From Kordiimonadaceae bacterium (GTDB taxonomy: Bacteria; Pseudomonadota; Alphaproteobacteria; Sphingomonadales; Emcibacteraceae), in NCBI GenBank assembly GCA_018675425.1, contig JABGYD010000075.1, positions 1 to 43,977 of the forward strand: DNA of 43,977 bases, written 5' to 3'. The first letter of the stretch is position 1; each line of letters starts with the position of its first letter. The notes under the pieces are model-generated. The model made no database searches and was not told where the DNA came from. It saw only the letters and a program-made list of their open reading frames with translations. A program made the position numbers and the translations under genes. Shown piece by piece: positions 19,174 through 29,436 of this stretch.

Positions 19174-21105
19174 ATGTATCAGGCTATTGTCTTTTTACCA
19201 CTTATTGCTGCGCTTATTGCCGGTTTATTTGGCAGTCGTATAGGTAACCGGAGTGCCCAGGTTGTTACTTGTGGTGCGCTCATTATTTCGGCTTTCTTAT
19301 CCTGGATTGCTTTCTTTCAGGTGGCTTGGAACCCGGGCGATCATTCAACTCATGTGCAGGTATTAAGCTGGATTGTGTCCGGTGACTTTAATGTAAACTG
19401 GGCCTTTCAAATTGATACACTTACGGTAGTTATGCTTGTAGTAGTTAATACGGTCTCTTGCCTTGTTCATATTTATAGTGTGGGTTACATGAACCGCGAT
19501 CCTCATATTTCAAGGTTTATGTCTTACCTCTCGCTCTTCACATTCGCTATGCTTATGCTAGTAACATCAGATAATTTTGTGCAAATGTTTTTTGGGTGGG
19601 AAGGCGTTGGCTTAGCATCATACCTTCTTATTGGTTTCTGGTATAAAAAACCAACAGCCTGCGCAGCGGCCATTAAAGCATTTGTGGTAAATAGGGTTGG
19701 TGACTTTGGTTTTGCACTTGGTATATTTGCTATCTTTATGACGTTTGGTAGTGCTGATTTTTCTGTCGTATTTTCTGATGTGGGTGCCTACACAGATAAA
19801 GTAATCCACTTTCTGGGTATGGATCTTGATCTTCTAACTACTATTTGTATTCTTCTTTTTATTGGTGCTATGGGTAAATCTGCTCAACTTGGACTACATA
19901 CATGGCTCCCCGATGCTATGGAAGGCCCTACACCTGTTTCAGCACTCATTCATGCAGCAACTATGGTAACTGCAGGTGTCTTCATGGTAGCACGGTGTTC
20001 TCCATTATTCGAGTTTGCACCATTTGCTCTTGAAATTGTTTGCATTGTTGGTGCTTCTACGGCCTTCTTTGCGGCTACTGTTGGTATGTCACAATTTGAT
20101 ATTAAGCGCGTAATTGCATATTCAACCTGTTCACAACTTGGTTATATGTTTTTTGCTCTTGGAGTTGGTGCTTATGGTGCGGCTATTTTTCATCTCTTTA
20201 CACACGCTTTCTTCAAGGCTCTTCTTTTCCTTGGTTCCGGCTCAGTGATCCATGCGTGTAGCGACGAACAAGATATGCGTAAGATGGGTGGACTTCGTAA
20301 AAAAATTCCAATGACTTTCTTGATGATGACAATTGGTACACTAGCTCTCACGGGCTTTCCGTTTCTTGCTGGGTATTATTCAAAAGATATGATTATTGAG
20401 GCGGCCTTTGCCGCACATAGTAGCGTTGGCAGTTATGCCTTTGGTCTCGGAATTGTTGCTGCACTTATGACGTCCTTCTATTCTTGGCGACTTATGTTTA
20501 TGACATTCTTTGGCAATAGTCGGGCAAGTAAGAAGGTTCAGAAGAATATTCATGAAAGTCCAAAGGTTATGCTTATTCCTCTTTATGTGCTCGCGGTTGG
20601 AGCAGTATTTGCCGGGTTCATCTTCAGTGATCATTTTATTGGCACTCAATACGAAGAATTCTGGGCGGGTTCATTGTTCCTCGTCGGGGAAAATATTATG
20701 GAAGCAGCCCATCATGTGCCTGGATGGGTGATTGCCTCACCGTTCATAGCCATGGTTTTAGGACTGGTAATAGCTTGGTATTTTTATATTAAGGAACCAT
20801 CGATGCCTGGTAAATTTATCTCTACATTTAGATTGGCTTATGAATTAAGTTTCAATAAATGGTACTTTGATGAACTATACGATATTTTATTTGTACGCCC
20901 AGCAATGAAACTTGGATACTTTCTTTGGAAAAGAGGCGATGAAGACACTATTGATCGTTACGGACCGGACGGTGTTTCCGCTTCTGTTGTCCGTGTTGCC
21001 GAGAAGTTTAGAAACCTTCAAACTGGTTATCTTTACCATTATGCATTCGCAATGTTGATTGGGCTTTCTGCCTTTGTTAGCTGGTTCGTATTGGGAGATA
21101 AATAA
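19174..21105 (+). CDS. nuoL: NADH-quinone oxidoreductase subunit L
   Basis: The largest antiporter-like membrane subunit (ND5) at the distal end of the pump. It has 643 residues. The conserved helices include [19 protein letters not shown] near 137-155 (proton-channel glutamate) and [30 protein letters not shown] with its broken helix. A long C-terminal amphipathic helix spans NuoM and NuoN in known structures. It starts 6 bp after nuoK with only a weak ribosome-binding site, suggesting translational coupling. Confidence 0.98.
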   Translation: MYQAIVFLPLIAALIAGLFGSRIGNRSAQVVTCGALIISAFLSWIAFFQVAWNPGDHSTHVQVLSWIVSGDFNVNWAFQIDTLTVVMLVVVNTVSCLVHIYSVGYMNRDPHISRFMSYLSLFTFAMLMLVTSDNFVQMFFGWEGVGLASYLLIGFWYKKPTACAAAIKAFVVNRVGDFGFALGIFAIFMTFGSADFSVVFSDVGAYTDKVIHFLGMDLDLLTTICILLFIGAMGKSAQLGLHTWLPDAMEGPTPVSALIHAATMVTAGVFMVARCSPLFEFAPFALEIVCIVGASTAFFAATVGMSQFDIKRVIAYSTCSQLGYMFFALGVGAYGAAIFHLFTHAFFKALLFLGSGSVIHACSDEQDMRKMGGLRKKIPMTFLMMTIGTLALTGFPFLAGYYSKDMIIEAAFAAHSSVGSYAFGLGIVAALMTSFYSWRLMFMTFFGNSRASKKVQKNIHESPKVMLIPLYVLAVGAVFAGFIFSDHFIGTQYEEFWAGSLFLVGENIMEAAHHVPGWVIASPFIAMVLGLVIAWYFYIKEPSMPGKFISTFRLAYELSFNKWYFDELYDILFVRPAMKLGYFLWKRGDEDTIDRYGPDGVSASVVRVAEKFRNLQTGYLYHYAFAMLIGLSAFVSWFVLGDK

Positions 21106-21106
21106 T

Positions 21107-22624
21107 ATGGAATATTTTCCAATTCTTTTCGCTATCACATTTTTACCGTTGTTAGGTGTTTTAATTATTTTGGGGATTAGCGGAGAAAAAGAGATCGTCG
21201 AGCGGAATGCACGTAATGCTGCACTTTTGACGACTGTTGCTACATTTCTTTTTTCAATGGTTCTTTGGTTTAGCTTTGATAAGAACACGGCAGGTTTTCA
21301 GTTTGTTGAGGAGGCTGAATGGCTTGGAAGCGGGATTAAATATAAGATGGGTGTTGATGGTATTTCGGTTCTCTTTGTATTGTTGACTACCTTTATTATG
21401 CCTATTTGTATTCTTTGTGGATGGAATACTATAAAATCACGGGTAAAAGAATATATGATCGCTTTCTTGCTTCTAGAATGCTTTATGATTGGTGTGTTCT
21501 GTTCCCTCGATCTTGTTCTCTTTTATGTGTTCTTTGAAGCAGGCTTGATACCGATGTTTTTCATTATAGGCGTTTGGGGCGGAGATAATCGTGTTTATGC
21601 AGCTTATAAGCTCTTCCTTTACACGCTACTTGGTTCTGTTCTTATGCTTGTAGCGATGCTTTATATGTATGGCCAAGCAGGCACAACTGACATTCCTACA
21701 CTGATGCAGTACAGCTTTGAACCGCACGCGCAAATCTGGCTTTTTCTCGCCTTTTTCGCCTCTTTCGCTGTTAAGATGCCCATGTGGCCTGTTCATACAT
21801 GGCTTCCAGACGCTCACGTTCAAGCTCCGACAGCTGGATCAGTAATATTGGCGGGGATCTTACTCAAAATGGGGGGGTATGGTTTTCTGCGTTTCTCACT
21901 TCCTATGTTCCCAGTGGCATCTGAGGAACTTGCATGGCTTATATATTCGCTATCATGCATAGCAATTATCTATACATCCCTAGTCGCCTTACGCCAGACT
22001 GATATGAAAAAACTCATTGCATATTCGTCTGTGGCTCATATGGGTTTTGTAACCCTCGGTATTTTTGCCTTTAACGTTCAGGGTATAGAGGGTGCTATAA
22101 TTGTTATGCTGGCGCATGGTTTTGTAGCTAGTGCCCTTTTTCTTTGCGTTGGTGTAATTTATGACCGTCTTCATACACGAGATATTGATCGTTACGGAGG
22201 GCTTGTTAACATTATGCCGCGCTATGCATTTGTGTTTATGTTCTTTACTATGGCGTCTGTTGGTCTTCCTGGAACGGGGAACTTTGTTGGAGAGATATTG
22301 GTTCTTATTGGTATCTTTAAGGTAAGTAGTTGGGTGGCATTTTTTGCACTCTTCGGTGTGATTTTAAGTGCTGCTTATATGTTATACCTATATCGCCGGG
22401 TAGTTTTTGGTGAACTGATTAAAGAGGATCTTAAAAATATGCTTGATATGGATAGGCGTGAAATATTTATATTTGCTCCGCTAGTAATTCTAACCCTATG
22501 GATGGGTATTTATCCAGCAACATTTATGGACTTTATGCATGTATCTGTTGAAAATCTTGTTGTTCAACATGAGGTTTCTATGGCTACATATCATGCAACA
22601 ATTGAAATAGTGGCTGGAAATTAG
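21107..22624 (+). CDS. nuoM: NADH-quinone oxidoreductase subunit M
   Basis: Antiporter-like membrane subunit (ND4). It has 505 residues and about 14 helices. The proton-channel glutamate lies in [19 protein letters not shown], and the lysine in [20 protein letters not shown]. The start is the ATG one base after the nuoL stop, with GGGAGATAA upstream. The frame extends 16 codons further back into nuoL to an ATG without a site, so the longer version is unlikely. Confidence 0.97.
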   Translation: MEYFPILFAITFLPLLGVLIILGISGEKEIVERNARNAALLTTVATFLFSMVLWFSFDKNTAGFQFVEEAEWLGSGIKYKMGVDGISVLFVLLTTFIMPICILCGWNTIKSRVKEYMIAFLLLECFMIGVFCSLDLVLFYVFFEAGLIPMFFIIGVWGGDNRVYAAYKLFLYTLLGSVLMLVAMLYMYGQAGTTDIPTLMQYSFEPHAQIWLFLAFFASFAVKMPMWPVHTWLPDAHVQAPTAGSVILAGILLKMGGYGFLRFSLPMFPVASEELAWLIYSLSCIAIIYTSLVALRQTDMKKLIAYSSVAHMGFVTLGIFAFNVQGIEGAIIVMLAHGFVASALFLCVGVIYDRLHTRDIDRYGGLVNIMPRYAFVFMFFTMASVGLPGTGNFVGEILVLIGIFKVSSWVAFFALFGVILSAAYMLYLYRRVVFGELIKEDLKNMLDMDRREIFIFAPLVILTLWMGIYPATFMDFMHVSVENLVVQHEVSMATYHATIEIVAGN

Positions 22625-22630
22625 GAGAAA

Positions 22631-24094
22631 ATGATGACTGAACTATTTCCTAATATCAACATTGCATACGGTGAAATATTTTTGAGTTTTGGTGCGTTGA
22701 TGCTTCTTATGATTGGGGTATTCAAAAATAATAGTGTTAACCTTGTGAGTTGGATTGCAGTTGGTTTAATTGCGGTTACGCTATTTTTAACTGTGGCTGC
22801 TGGCAGTGAGCAAACCTATACTTTTTCTAATCTTTTTGTTGCTGATGGTTTCACACGTTTTATGAAGGTTCTTGTGCTTTTAGCTGCCGCGCTTGCAGTC
22901 ATTATGAGTAGAGAGTTTTTTAGACTAGAAGGTGATGAGCGCTTTGAGTTCCCGATACTTCTTGTGCTTGCTACGGTTGGCATGATGGTTATGGTAAGTG
23001 CGAACGATTTGATGAGCCTTTACATGGGGATTGAACTTCAAAGCCTTAGCCTTTATGTACTGGCCGCTTTTAAGCGTGATAGTGAGCGTTCAACTGAGGC
23101 AGGACTTAAGTATTTTGTTCTTGGGGCACTTTCTTCTGGTATTCTTCTTTATGGCTGTTCCCTTATATACGGCTTTATAGGGAGCACTAATTTTTCCTCA
23201 ATTGCTGTCGCACTTTCAAATATGGGTGAGAGTGGTCCACCAATAGGTGCTATTGTAGGCCTCGTATTTGTACTTTCGGGCCTTGCATTTAAAATATCAG
23301 CGGTGCCTTTTCATATGTGGACACCAGATGTTTATGAAGGATCACAAACGCCTGTAACGGCATTTTTTGCAGTTGCCCCAAAGGTTGCAGCCCTCGCTCT
23401 GCTTTCTCGTACACTTTACGTGCCGTTCGGTGAAATGTCTGGTTCATGGTCTCAAGTCGTTATCTTTATGTCAGTAGCTTCAATGCTGCTTGGTTCATTC
23501 GCAGCAATCATGCAAACAAATATTAAGCGTCTTATGGCTTATAGTTCAATTGGGCACGTTGGTTTTGCCTTGCTTGGCCTTATTGCCGGCAATGCTGAAG
23601 GCCTTCGCGGAGTAATGGTGTATATGTTCATATACCTTATTATGAATGTAGGTATGTTTGTTTGTATTATGTCCATGCGTCGCAAGGAAGACGGCATGGT
23701 TGAGGATATAAAAGAGCTTTCTGGGCTGAGCAAGAACCATCCTATTATGGCTGCCTTTATTAGCATTTTTATGTTCTCCCTAGCAGGTGTTCCCCCGTTG
23801 GCCGGTTTCTTTGCAAAATGGTATGTGATTATACCGATCGTCAATGCTGGATATTTTAGTCTTGCAGTAGTAGCTGTTTTGGCTAGTGTAATTGGTGCTT
23901 ACTATTATATTCGCATTGTTAAAGTTATGTATTTTGATGAGCCAGCAGAAGAATTTGTACCACAAAAATCTAAGCCGATGAAAATTATAGCAACACTTTT
24001 AGCTATTCTTGTTCTAGCCTTCATTATACCTCAAATATCCGGTCCAGTTATTGAAAGTGCATCTTCAGCTGCATTGACACTAAGACAGAATTAG
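22631..24094 (+). CDS. nuoN: NADH-quinone oxidoreductase subunit N
   Basis: Third antiporter-like subunit (ND2). It has 487 residues and about 14 helices. The glutamate-bearing helix is DLMSLYMGIELQSLSLYVLA, and the lysine helix includes FKISAVPFHMWTPDVYEG. Two ATGs are adjacent; the second (22634) is better spaced from GGAG, so the true protein may be one residue shorter. It is the last nuo gene, and its stop is shared with a possible GTG start of birA. Confidence 0.97.
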   Translation: MMTELFPNINIAYGEIFLSFGALMLLMIGVFKNNSVNLVSWIAVGLIAVTLFLTVAAGSEQTYTFSNLFVADGFTRFMKVLVLLAAALAVIMSREFFRLEGDERFEFPILLVLATVGMMVMVSANDLMSLYMGIELQSLSLYVLAAFKRDSERSTEAGLKYFVLGALSSGILLYGCSLIYGFIGSTNFSSIAVALSNMGESGPPIGAIVGLVFVLSGLAFKISAVPFHMWTPDVYEGSQTPVTAFFAVAPKVAALALLSRTLYVPFGEMSGSWSQVVIFMSVASMLLGSFAAIMQTNIKRLMAYSSIGHVGFALLGLIAGNAEGLRGVMVYMFIYLIMNVGMFVCIMSMRRKEDGMVEDIKELSGLSKNHPIMAAFISIFMFSLAGVPPLAGFFAKWYVIIPIVNAGYFSLAVVAVLASVIGAYYYIRIVKVMYFDEPAEEFVPQKSKPMKIIATLLAILVLAFIIPQISGPVIESASSAALTLRQN

Positions 24095-24099
24095 TGTTC

Positions 24100-24873
24100 A
24101 TGGATATTGATATTCAAAATGAATTACCTGAAGGCTTTGATATTCAGATTTTTTCATTTATTGATAGTACCAATATGGAAGCAGCTCGTAAAATAGAGTT
24201 AGGATCTAAAGGTGGCCTTTGGATTAAGGCCGATGAACAATCTAATGGTCGTGGCAGGGGTGATCGACTGTGGATTTCCAAACCTGGCAATCTTTACGCA
24301 TCATTAATTTATGAAATTAATGAAAACATTCGTGATGCAGCTCAGTTGTCTTTCATAACGGCGCTTGCTGTTAGGGATACAATTGTTAAATGCATACCCA
24401 ATAAAAATATTAAATGTAAATGGCCGAATGACATTCTTGTGTCAGGAAAAAAAATTTCTGGTATTCTTTTGGAAAGCCGCTTGAATAAAACTGAAGGAAT
24501 TAACTATATTATTATAGGGACTGGAATTAATGTAGATCATCATCCTGAATTAACATCTTATGAAGCAACGCATATCAATGAACAAACAAAACAAAAACGC
24601 TCTCATTCTGAGGTTTTTGTTATGCTCGCTGAAAAAATGGATTATTGGCTTTCGGTCTGGAAAGAAAAGGGTTTTGACCCTATTCGGGAAAGTTGGCTTG
24701 GAAGTGCTATAGGTATTGGAGAAAAAATTACCGTTAAAACTATGAGTAATCAATTGATAGGCTGGTTTGTTGGCCTTGATCGCGATGGGGCATTAATGTT
24801 AGAAGTAGATGGTAATATAAAAATTATCCATTCAGGGGATGTTTTTTTAGAAACTAAAGAACGAGAATTATAA
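24100..24873 (+). CDS. birA: Biotin--[acetyl-CoA-carboxylase] ligase
   Basis: Activates biotin as biotinyl-AMP and attaches it to the biotin carboxyl carrier protein. The catalytic loop GRGRGDRLW lies at 50-58. The biotin-site lysine region KWPNDILVSGKKISGILLE starts near 107. The 257-residue length, with no N-terminal helix-turn-helix, marks a class I ligase that is not a repressor. ATG 24100 is taken; a GTG at 24094 overlapping the nuoN stop is also possible. Birth of this gene product is probably coupled to nuoN, since the birA-after-nuoN order is common in alphaproteobacteria. Confidence 0.93.
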   Translation: MDIDIQNELPEGFDIQIFSFIDSTNMEAARKIELGSKGGLWIKADEQSNGRGRGDRLWISKPGNLYASLIYEINENIRDAAQLSFITALAVRDTIVKCIPNKNIKCKWPNDILVSGKKISGILLESRLNKTEGINYIIIGTGINVDHHPELTSYEATHINEQTKQKRSHSEVFVMLAEKMDYWLSVWKEKGFDPIRESWLGSAIGIGEKITVKTMSNQLIGWFVGLDRDGALMLEVDGNIKIIHSGDVFLETKEREL

Positions 24874-24874
24874 A

Positions 24875-25657
24875 ATGTTACTTGCGATCGATGCCGGAAA
24901 TACAAATATTGTTTTTGCTCTTCATGATGGAAAAGAAATAATACATAAATGGCGTATATCAAGTGCTGATAGCCGTACAGCTGACGAATATATGGTCTGG
25001 CTTTCACAACTTTTAAATTTTGAAAAGCTTGATGTATCTATGATTACTGGTGCCATTATTGCTACAGTTGTTCCGCAAACACTTTTCCCGCTTCAATTAC
25101 TATGCAGACGCTATTTTAAATGTGATGCACTCGTTGTAGGTTCACAATCTGTTAACCTTGACGTGAAGGTCAATCTACCTAATCCGGAAGAAGTTGGTTC
25201 AGATCGTCTAGTAAATGCTGTGGCAGCTCATGAAAAATACGGCGGTCCAATGATAATTATTGATTTTGGTACAGCGACTACATTTGATGTGATTGATAGT
25301 GTTGGTAATTATCATGGTGGTGTTATTGCACCAGGAGTAAATTTATCCCTAGAAGCCCTAAGTAAAGCCACGGCAACGTTGCCGCGTGTGGCAGTAGAAA
25401 AGCCAAATAAAGTTATCGGAAACAATACAATTACAGCTATCCAATCTGGGATATTTTATGGTTATCTTTCGATGATTGAAGGTATGGTTGAAAGAATTTC
25501 TGATGAATTTGGTGGTTCAATGAAGGTGCTTGCAACTGGTGGCTTAGCACCACTCTTTAATGAAGCCTCGAATATAATCCAATATGTAGATCAGGAATTG
25601 ACCACATATGGTCTTTTCAAAATCTATACAGCCAACATTGAAAATATTGATGTCTAA
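24875..25657 (+). CDS. coaX: Type III pantothenate kinase
   Basis: Phosphorylates pantothenate, the first step of CoA synthesis; this isoform belongs to the ASKHA fold and needs a monovalent cation. The N-terminal phosphate motif AIDAGNTNIVFAL starts at residue 4. The middle has DFGTATTFDVID and GGVIAPG, and a C-terminal ATGGLAPLF follows. It has 260 residues. It begins one base after the birA stop and overlaps rnj by 8 bp, so the three are coupled. No other pantothenate kinase gene is in the window. Confidence 0.96.
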   Translation: MLLAIDAGNTNIVFALHDGKEIIHKWRISSADSRTADEYMVWLSQLLNFEKLDVSMITGAIIATVVPQTLFPLQLLCRRYFKCDALVVGSQSVNLDVKVNLPNPEEVGSDRLVNAVAAHEKYGGPMIIIDFGTATTFDVIDSVGNYHGGVIAPGVNLSLEALSKATATLPRVAVEKPNKVIGNNTITAIQSGIFYGYLSMIEGMVERISDEFGGSMKVLATGGLAPLFNEASNIIQYVDQELTTYGLFKIYTANIENIDV

Positions 25658-27317
25658 AGGTTTTGAACAGTTATTATTCCTTCCTCTTGGGGGGTCAGGT
25701 GAAATAGGGATGAACCTTAACCTCTATTCATATGACAATCAGTGGGTGATGGTTGATTGCGGGATTTCCTTTGCCGATGAATATTTGCCTGGTATTGACC
25801 TGATTATGGCTGATCCCATATTTGTTGATAACATAAAAGATAACCTTAAAGGGCTGGTGCTCACACACGCCCATGAAGATCATATTGGGGCTGTGGTTCA
25901 TCTTTGGCCTAAGTTCAAGTGCCCCATATATGCTACACCATTTTGCGCTCTTATTTTGAAATCAAAACTTAAAGATGCTGGCCTTCTTGATTTGGCAACT
26001 ATTCATGAAGTTCCGCTTAAAGGCGTTATAAACCTTGGTGATTTTGAAATTGAATATGTCACGCTTACTCATTCTATCCCAGAACCTAATGCACTTAGAA
26101 TTACAACTCCCTTAGGGACTATTTTTCATACGGGCGACTGGAAAATCGATCCTGCTCCAGTCATTGGTGCAGCAACAGATGAGAACCGATTAAAAGAAAT
26201 TGGGGATGCAGGTGTGCTGGCGATAGTTTGTGATAGTACGAATGTTTTTAATAAAAAATCATCTGGGTCGGAAACGGCAGTTCGGAAAAGTCTTGTGGAG
26301 TTACTTCAGGCAAAAGAGGGGGCCATATTCTGCGCAACCTTTTCATCAAACGTGGCAAGACTTGATACGCTTTCACATGTTGCAAAGAGTACGGATCGAC
26401 ATTTATGTTTAGTTGGACGTTCTATTAAACGTAATATTGCGGCAGCTAGAGAGTGCGGGTATTTAAAGGGCTTTCCAACTATACTCAGTGAGCAGGACGC
26501 TGCACACATACCAAGACATAAAATTCTTTATATTTGCACTGGATGCCAAGGTGAATCTCGTGCTGCCCTTATGCGTATTATTAACGATAACAATAAATAT
26601 GTGCATATTGCAGGGAGTGATACTGTAGTTTTTTCATCAAAAATAATTCCTGGAAATGAACTTTCAATTACTCGGATGCATAACGCTCTTATTGAAAAAT
26701 CAGCCGAGGTTATCACAGAAAAAAATGCCTTTGTGCATGTTTCTGGTCATCCGGGACAGGACGAACTAAAGCAAATGTATGAATGGATCAGGCCAGAAAT
26801 AATTGTTCCCACGCACGGTGAGCGTGCACATCTTATAAAACAGGCAGAGTTTGCCCGCTCACTTGGTTTTAAAAAAACCGTGGTTCCGCATAATGGTTCA
26901 GTTATAAAACTAGCTCCAGGGAAAGCAGAAATTATAAATGAAGTAAAAACTGGAAGGCTTGTTCTTGATGGTTCCATTCTAATCCGTGATGACGATATGG
27001 CTATAGTTGAACGACGACGAATTCAATCTAATGGTTCATTAGTTGTTTATGTTATTATGGACGATAAAGGAATATTGCTGACGCCACTTAATATAATTAC
27101 TAATGGTCTTCCTGAAAAAAAACCAAAAGAACTTGTAAACTTTATTAAAGATAAAATTCATGAGGCACTTGAACTTGCAGTTACCAAAGGTGTAAAAGAC
27201 GATGATGACTTGAAAGAGTTGATCAGGAGGTCAGCGCGTAAAGCATCTAAATACTATACTGGCAAGGAAACAGGTCCAGTGACAACTATTACTATTATAA
27301 GAATAGGAAAAAAATGA
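25650..27317 (+). CDS. rnj: Ribonuclease J
   Basis: Metallo-beta-lactamase/beta-CASP ribonuclease with 5'-3' exonuclease and endonuclease activity in RNA maturation and decay. The zinc motif HAHEDH lies at 73-78, with SGHPGQDEL and the late PTHGERAHL motif also present. HTGDW supplies a further ligand. It has 555 residues. The ATG overlapping the coaX stop is preferred; the frame stays open 14 codons further back, but inside coaX. RNase J after coaX is the usual alphaproteobacterial arrangement. Confidence 0.95.
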   Translation: MSKGFEQLLFLPLGGSGEIGMNLNLYSYDNQWVMVDCGISFADEYLPGIDLIMADPIFVDNIKDNLKGLVLTHAHEDHIGAVVHLWPKFKCPIYATPFCALILKSKLKDAGLLDLATIHEVPLKGVINLGDFEIEYVTLTHSIPEPNALRITTPLGTIFHTGDWKIDPAPVIGAATDENRLKEIGDAGVLAIVCDSTNVFNKKSSGSETAVRKSLVELLQAKEGAIFCATFSSNVARLDTLSHVAKSTDRHLCLVGRSIKRNIAAARECGYLKGFPTILSEQDAAHIPRHKILYICTGCQGESRAALMRIINDNNKYVHIAGSDTVVFSSKIIPGNELSITRMHNALIEKSAEVITEKNAFVHVSGHPGQDELKQMYEWIRPEIIVPTHGERAHLIKQAEFARSLGFKKTVVPHNGSVIKLAPGKAEIINEVKTGRLVLDGSILIRDDDMAIVERRRIQSNGSLVVYVIMDDKGILLTPLNIITNGLPEKKPKELVNFIKDKIHEALELAVTKGVKDDDDLKELIRRSARKASKYYTGKETGPVTTITIIRIGKK

Positions 27318-27718
27318 TCGAGAGGCTTAACCATGTAGCCATTGTTGTACCAGACCTTGAAGCTGCCATAAGGCTTTATAAGGATGTTCTTGGTGCAACT
27401 GTCACGGAACCTATTGATTTACCTGCTCACGGTGTCACAGTCGCATTTATTGATTTAGGTAATACAAAGATAGAACTTCTTTATCCGCTTGGAGAAAAGT
27501 CTCCAGTAATGTCTTATTTAAATAAAAATTCATCAGGTGGTGTTCATCATTTGTGTTTTGAGGTTGATGATATAAAAGTAACATGCGATCATTTAGTAGA
27601 AAAGGGAATGAGAATCCTTGGTAATGGTGAGCCAGAGTTGGGCGCCCATGGAAAGCCAGTAATTTTCTTACACCCAAAAGATTTTTGCGGAACACTTATT
27701 GAAATTGAACAAACTTAA
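27314..27718 (+). CDS. mce: Methylmalonyl-CoA epimerase
   Basis: Interconverts the (R) and (S) forms of methylmalonyl-CoA in propionyl-CoA breakdown. It is a vicinal-oxygen-chelate (glyoxalase-fold) protein of 134 residues. Likely metal ligands are His7 (LNHVAIVV), Glu54 (KIELLYP), His79 (GGVHHLCFEV) and Glu130 near the end (TLIEIEQ). It overlaps rnj by 4 bp (ATGA). The mutase and propionyl-CoA carboxylase are not in this window. The family also contains other VOC enzymes, but context and motifs fit the epimerase. Confidence 0.92.
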   Translation: MIERLNHVAIVVPDLEAAIRLYKDVLGATVTEPIDLPAHGVTVAFIDLGNTKIELLYPLGEKSPVMSYLNKNSSGGVHHLCFEVDDIKVTCDHLVEKGMRILGNGEPELGAHGKPVIFLHPKDFCGTLIEIEQT

Positions 27719-27730
27719 AGGGTTAAGAAT

Positions 27731-27973
27731 ATGAGTTATATTGGCTACAGCATCACGTTTTTTATTTCTTGGTGGCTGTTTTTATTCATGGTCCTACCCA
27801 TGGGCGTAACAACCCATAGTGAAATTGATAAAGACGTTAAAGATGGTATTGAAATTGGCTCGCCAGTTCAGGCAAATATAAAGAACAAAATGTTAATTAC
27901 TACAAGTATAACAATCTTCTTTATGATTATTGTCATGATTATAGACTACTTCGATCTAATATCTATTAAATAA
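27731..27973 (+). CDS. DUF1467 family membrane protein
   Basis: An 80-residue protein with two predicted helices (about 6-24 and 55-74) and a short polar loop between them containing LPMGVTTHSEIDKDV. The family is of unknown function and is typically found between mce and proS in alphaproteobacteria, as here. AAGGGTTAAG precedes the ATG. It begins 12 bp after mce and is the last gene of the run that starts at nuoA. Confidence 0.85.
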   Translation: MSYIGYSITFFISWWLFLFMVLPMGVTTHSEIDKDVKDGIEIGSPVQANIKNKMLITTSITIFFMIIVMIIDYFDLISIK

Positions 27974-28073
27974 CTGTACTTAAAACTTTTAAGGCTATGA
28001 AGGTAAAATATTTTTGTGACGTGCTTAAATGAATAAAAAGGCACTTGATAATTAAATGGTAATTGAAGTTAAT

Positions 28074-28101
28074 TTTACCTTTGCTATAAAGCTTTTATAA
28101 T
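28074..28101 (+). promoter_or_regulatory. Candidate promoter of proS
   Basis: TTTACC at 28074-28079 and a perfect TATAAT at 28096-28101 are separated by 16 bp. The predicted start near 28108 leaves about 24 nt before the proS ATG, including AAGGG. The 158-bp gap after the DUF1467 gene is the first real break after nuoA, so a new transcript starts here. The boxes match those proposed for clpP. Confidence 0.5.
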
Positions 28102-28131
28102 ACTTCTAATTTTATAATTTTAAGGGTTAAC

Positions 28132-29433
28132 ATGCGTCTTTCAAAATACTTCATTCCGACCATCAAAGAAAACCCCTCTGAGGCACACATCATCTCACAC
28201 ACCTTGATGCTTCGTTCTGGGATGATACGTCAATCTAGTGCAGGAATTTATGTTTGGCTACCGACGGGTCTTATAGTCATGAATAAAATTGCCAATATTG
28301 TTCGAGAAGAACAAAATAGGGCAGGAGCTATCGAAATATTAATGCCGACCATTCAACCTGCAGAACTTTGGCAGAAGAGTGGAAGGTATGACGCTTATGG
28401 AAAAGAAATGCTCAGGATTACTGACCGTAGTAATAGAGAAATGCTTTACGGTCCAACAAATGAGGAAATGATTACGGACCTTTTCAAAAATACTGTGAAA
28501 AGCTATAAACAACTGCCCCTAAACCTTTATCATATTCAGTGGAAGTTCCGTGATGAAGTTCGCCCTCGTTTTGGAATTATGCGTGGCCGTGAATTTCTTA
28601 TGAAGGATAATTATTCATTTGATCTAGACTTTGAAGGAGCAAAAGAAAGTTATAATAAAATGTATGTAGCGTATCTTCGTACATTTGCAAGACTTGGCCT
28701 TACTGCCATTCCTGTGCGTGCAGATGCCGGTGCTATAGGGGGTGATTTAAGTCATGAATTTCAAATTCTCGCAGAGACAGGGGAAAGCACACTTTACTAT
28801 GATAAAGATATTGAAAATTTTGACCTTGCTGATCTTAAGGCTGATATTGATGATGCTACCGTTGCAAAATTACGAAGCTATTATGCTATGGAAGAAGAAA
28901 AACATGATGCTGATAATTGCTCCGTAGCCCCTGAAAATTTAAAAAGGGCGAAAGGAATTGAAGTTGGGCATATATTCTATTTTGGTAAAAAATATTCTGA
29001 AAGTATGGGTGCAAAAATTACTGGGCCTGATGGTAACGAAGTTGATGTCGAAATGGGATCTTACGGTATTGGCGTCTCCCGTCTGGTTGGAGCACTTATT
29101 GAAGCTAATCACGACGAAAACGGTATCGTTTGGCCGGAAGAAGTTGCGCCTTATAAAGTAGGAATTATCAATTTACGGTTTAAGGATGAAAACTGCAGTG
29201 CAGCATGCGATAGTCTCTATAGTAAGTTACTGGATCACGGTGTCGAAGTTCTTTATGATGACCGCGATGCTGGTGCTGGTACTAAATTTGCCGATATGGA
29301 TCTTATTGGTCTACCGTGGCAAATTATAATTGGCCCCAAAGGACTTGATAAGGGGGCATACGAACTTAAAAACCGACGCACTGGGGAACGGACGGAGCAT
29401 TCAGTAAAAGAAATACTCGAAAAATTAGGATAA
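28132..29433 (+). CDS. proS: Prolyl-tRNA synthetase, short form
   Basis: Charges tRNA-Pro. It is a class II synthetase of 433 residues. Motif 2 is seen as [21 protein letters not shown] near 138-158, and motif 3 as [14 protein letters not shown] near 304. The C-terminal anticodon-binding domain follows. Compared with E. coli ProRS (about 570 residues), the inserted editing domain is absent: a short segment rich in acidic residues takes its place. This is the normal form in alphaproteobacteria, which may rely on free-standing YbaK/ProX-type editing. It is 3 bp upstream of lolC. Confidence 0.97.
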   Translation: MRLSKYFIPTIKENPSEAHIISHTLMLRSGMIRQSSAGIYVWLPTGLIVMNKIANIVREEQNRAGAIEILMPTIQPAELWQKSGRYDAYGKEMLRITDRSNREMLYGPTNEEMITDLFKNTVKSYKQLPLNLYHIQWKFRDEVRPRFGIMRGREFLMKDNYSFDLDFEGAKESYNKMYVAYLRTFARLGLTAIPVRADAGAIGGDLSHEFQILAETGESTLYYDKDIENFDLADLKADIDDATVAKLRSYYAMEEEKHDADNCSVAPENLKRAKGIEVGHIFYFGKKYSESMGAKITGPDGNEVDVEMGSYGIGVSRLVGALIEANHDENGIVWPEEVAPYKVGIINLRFKDENCSAACDSLYSKLLDHGVEVLYDDRDAGAGTKFADMDLIGLPWQIIIGPKGLDKGAYELKNRRTGERTEHSVKEILEKLG

Positions 29434-29436
29434 TAT

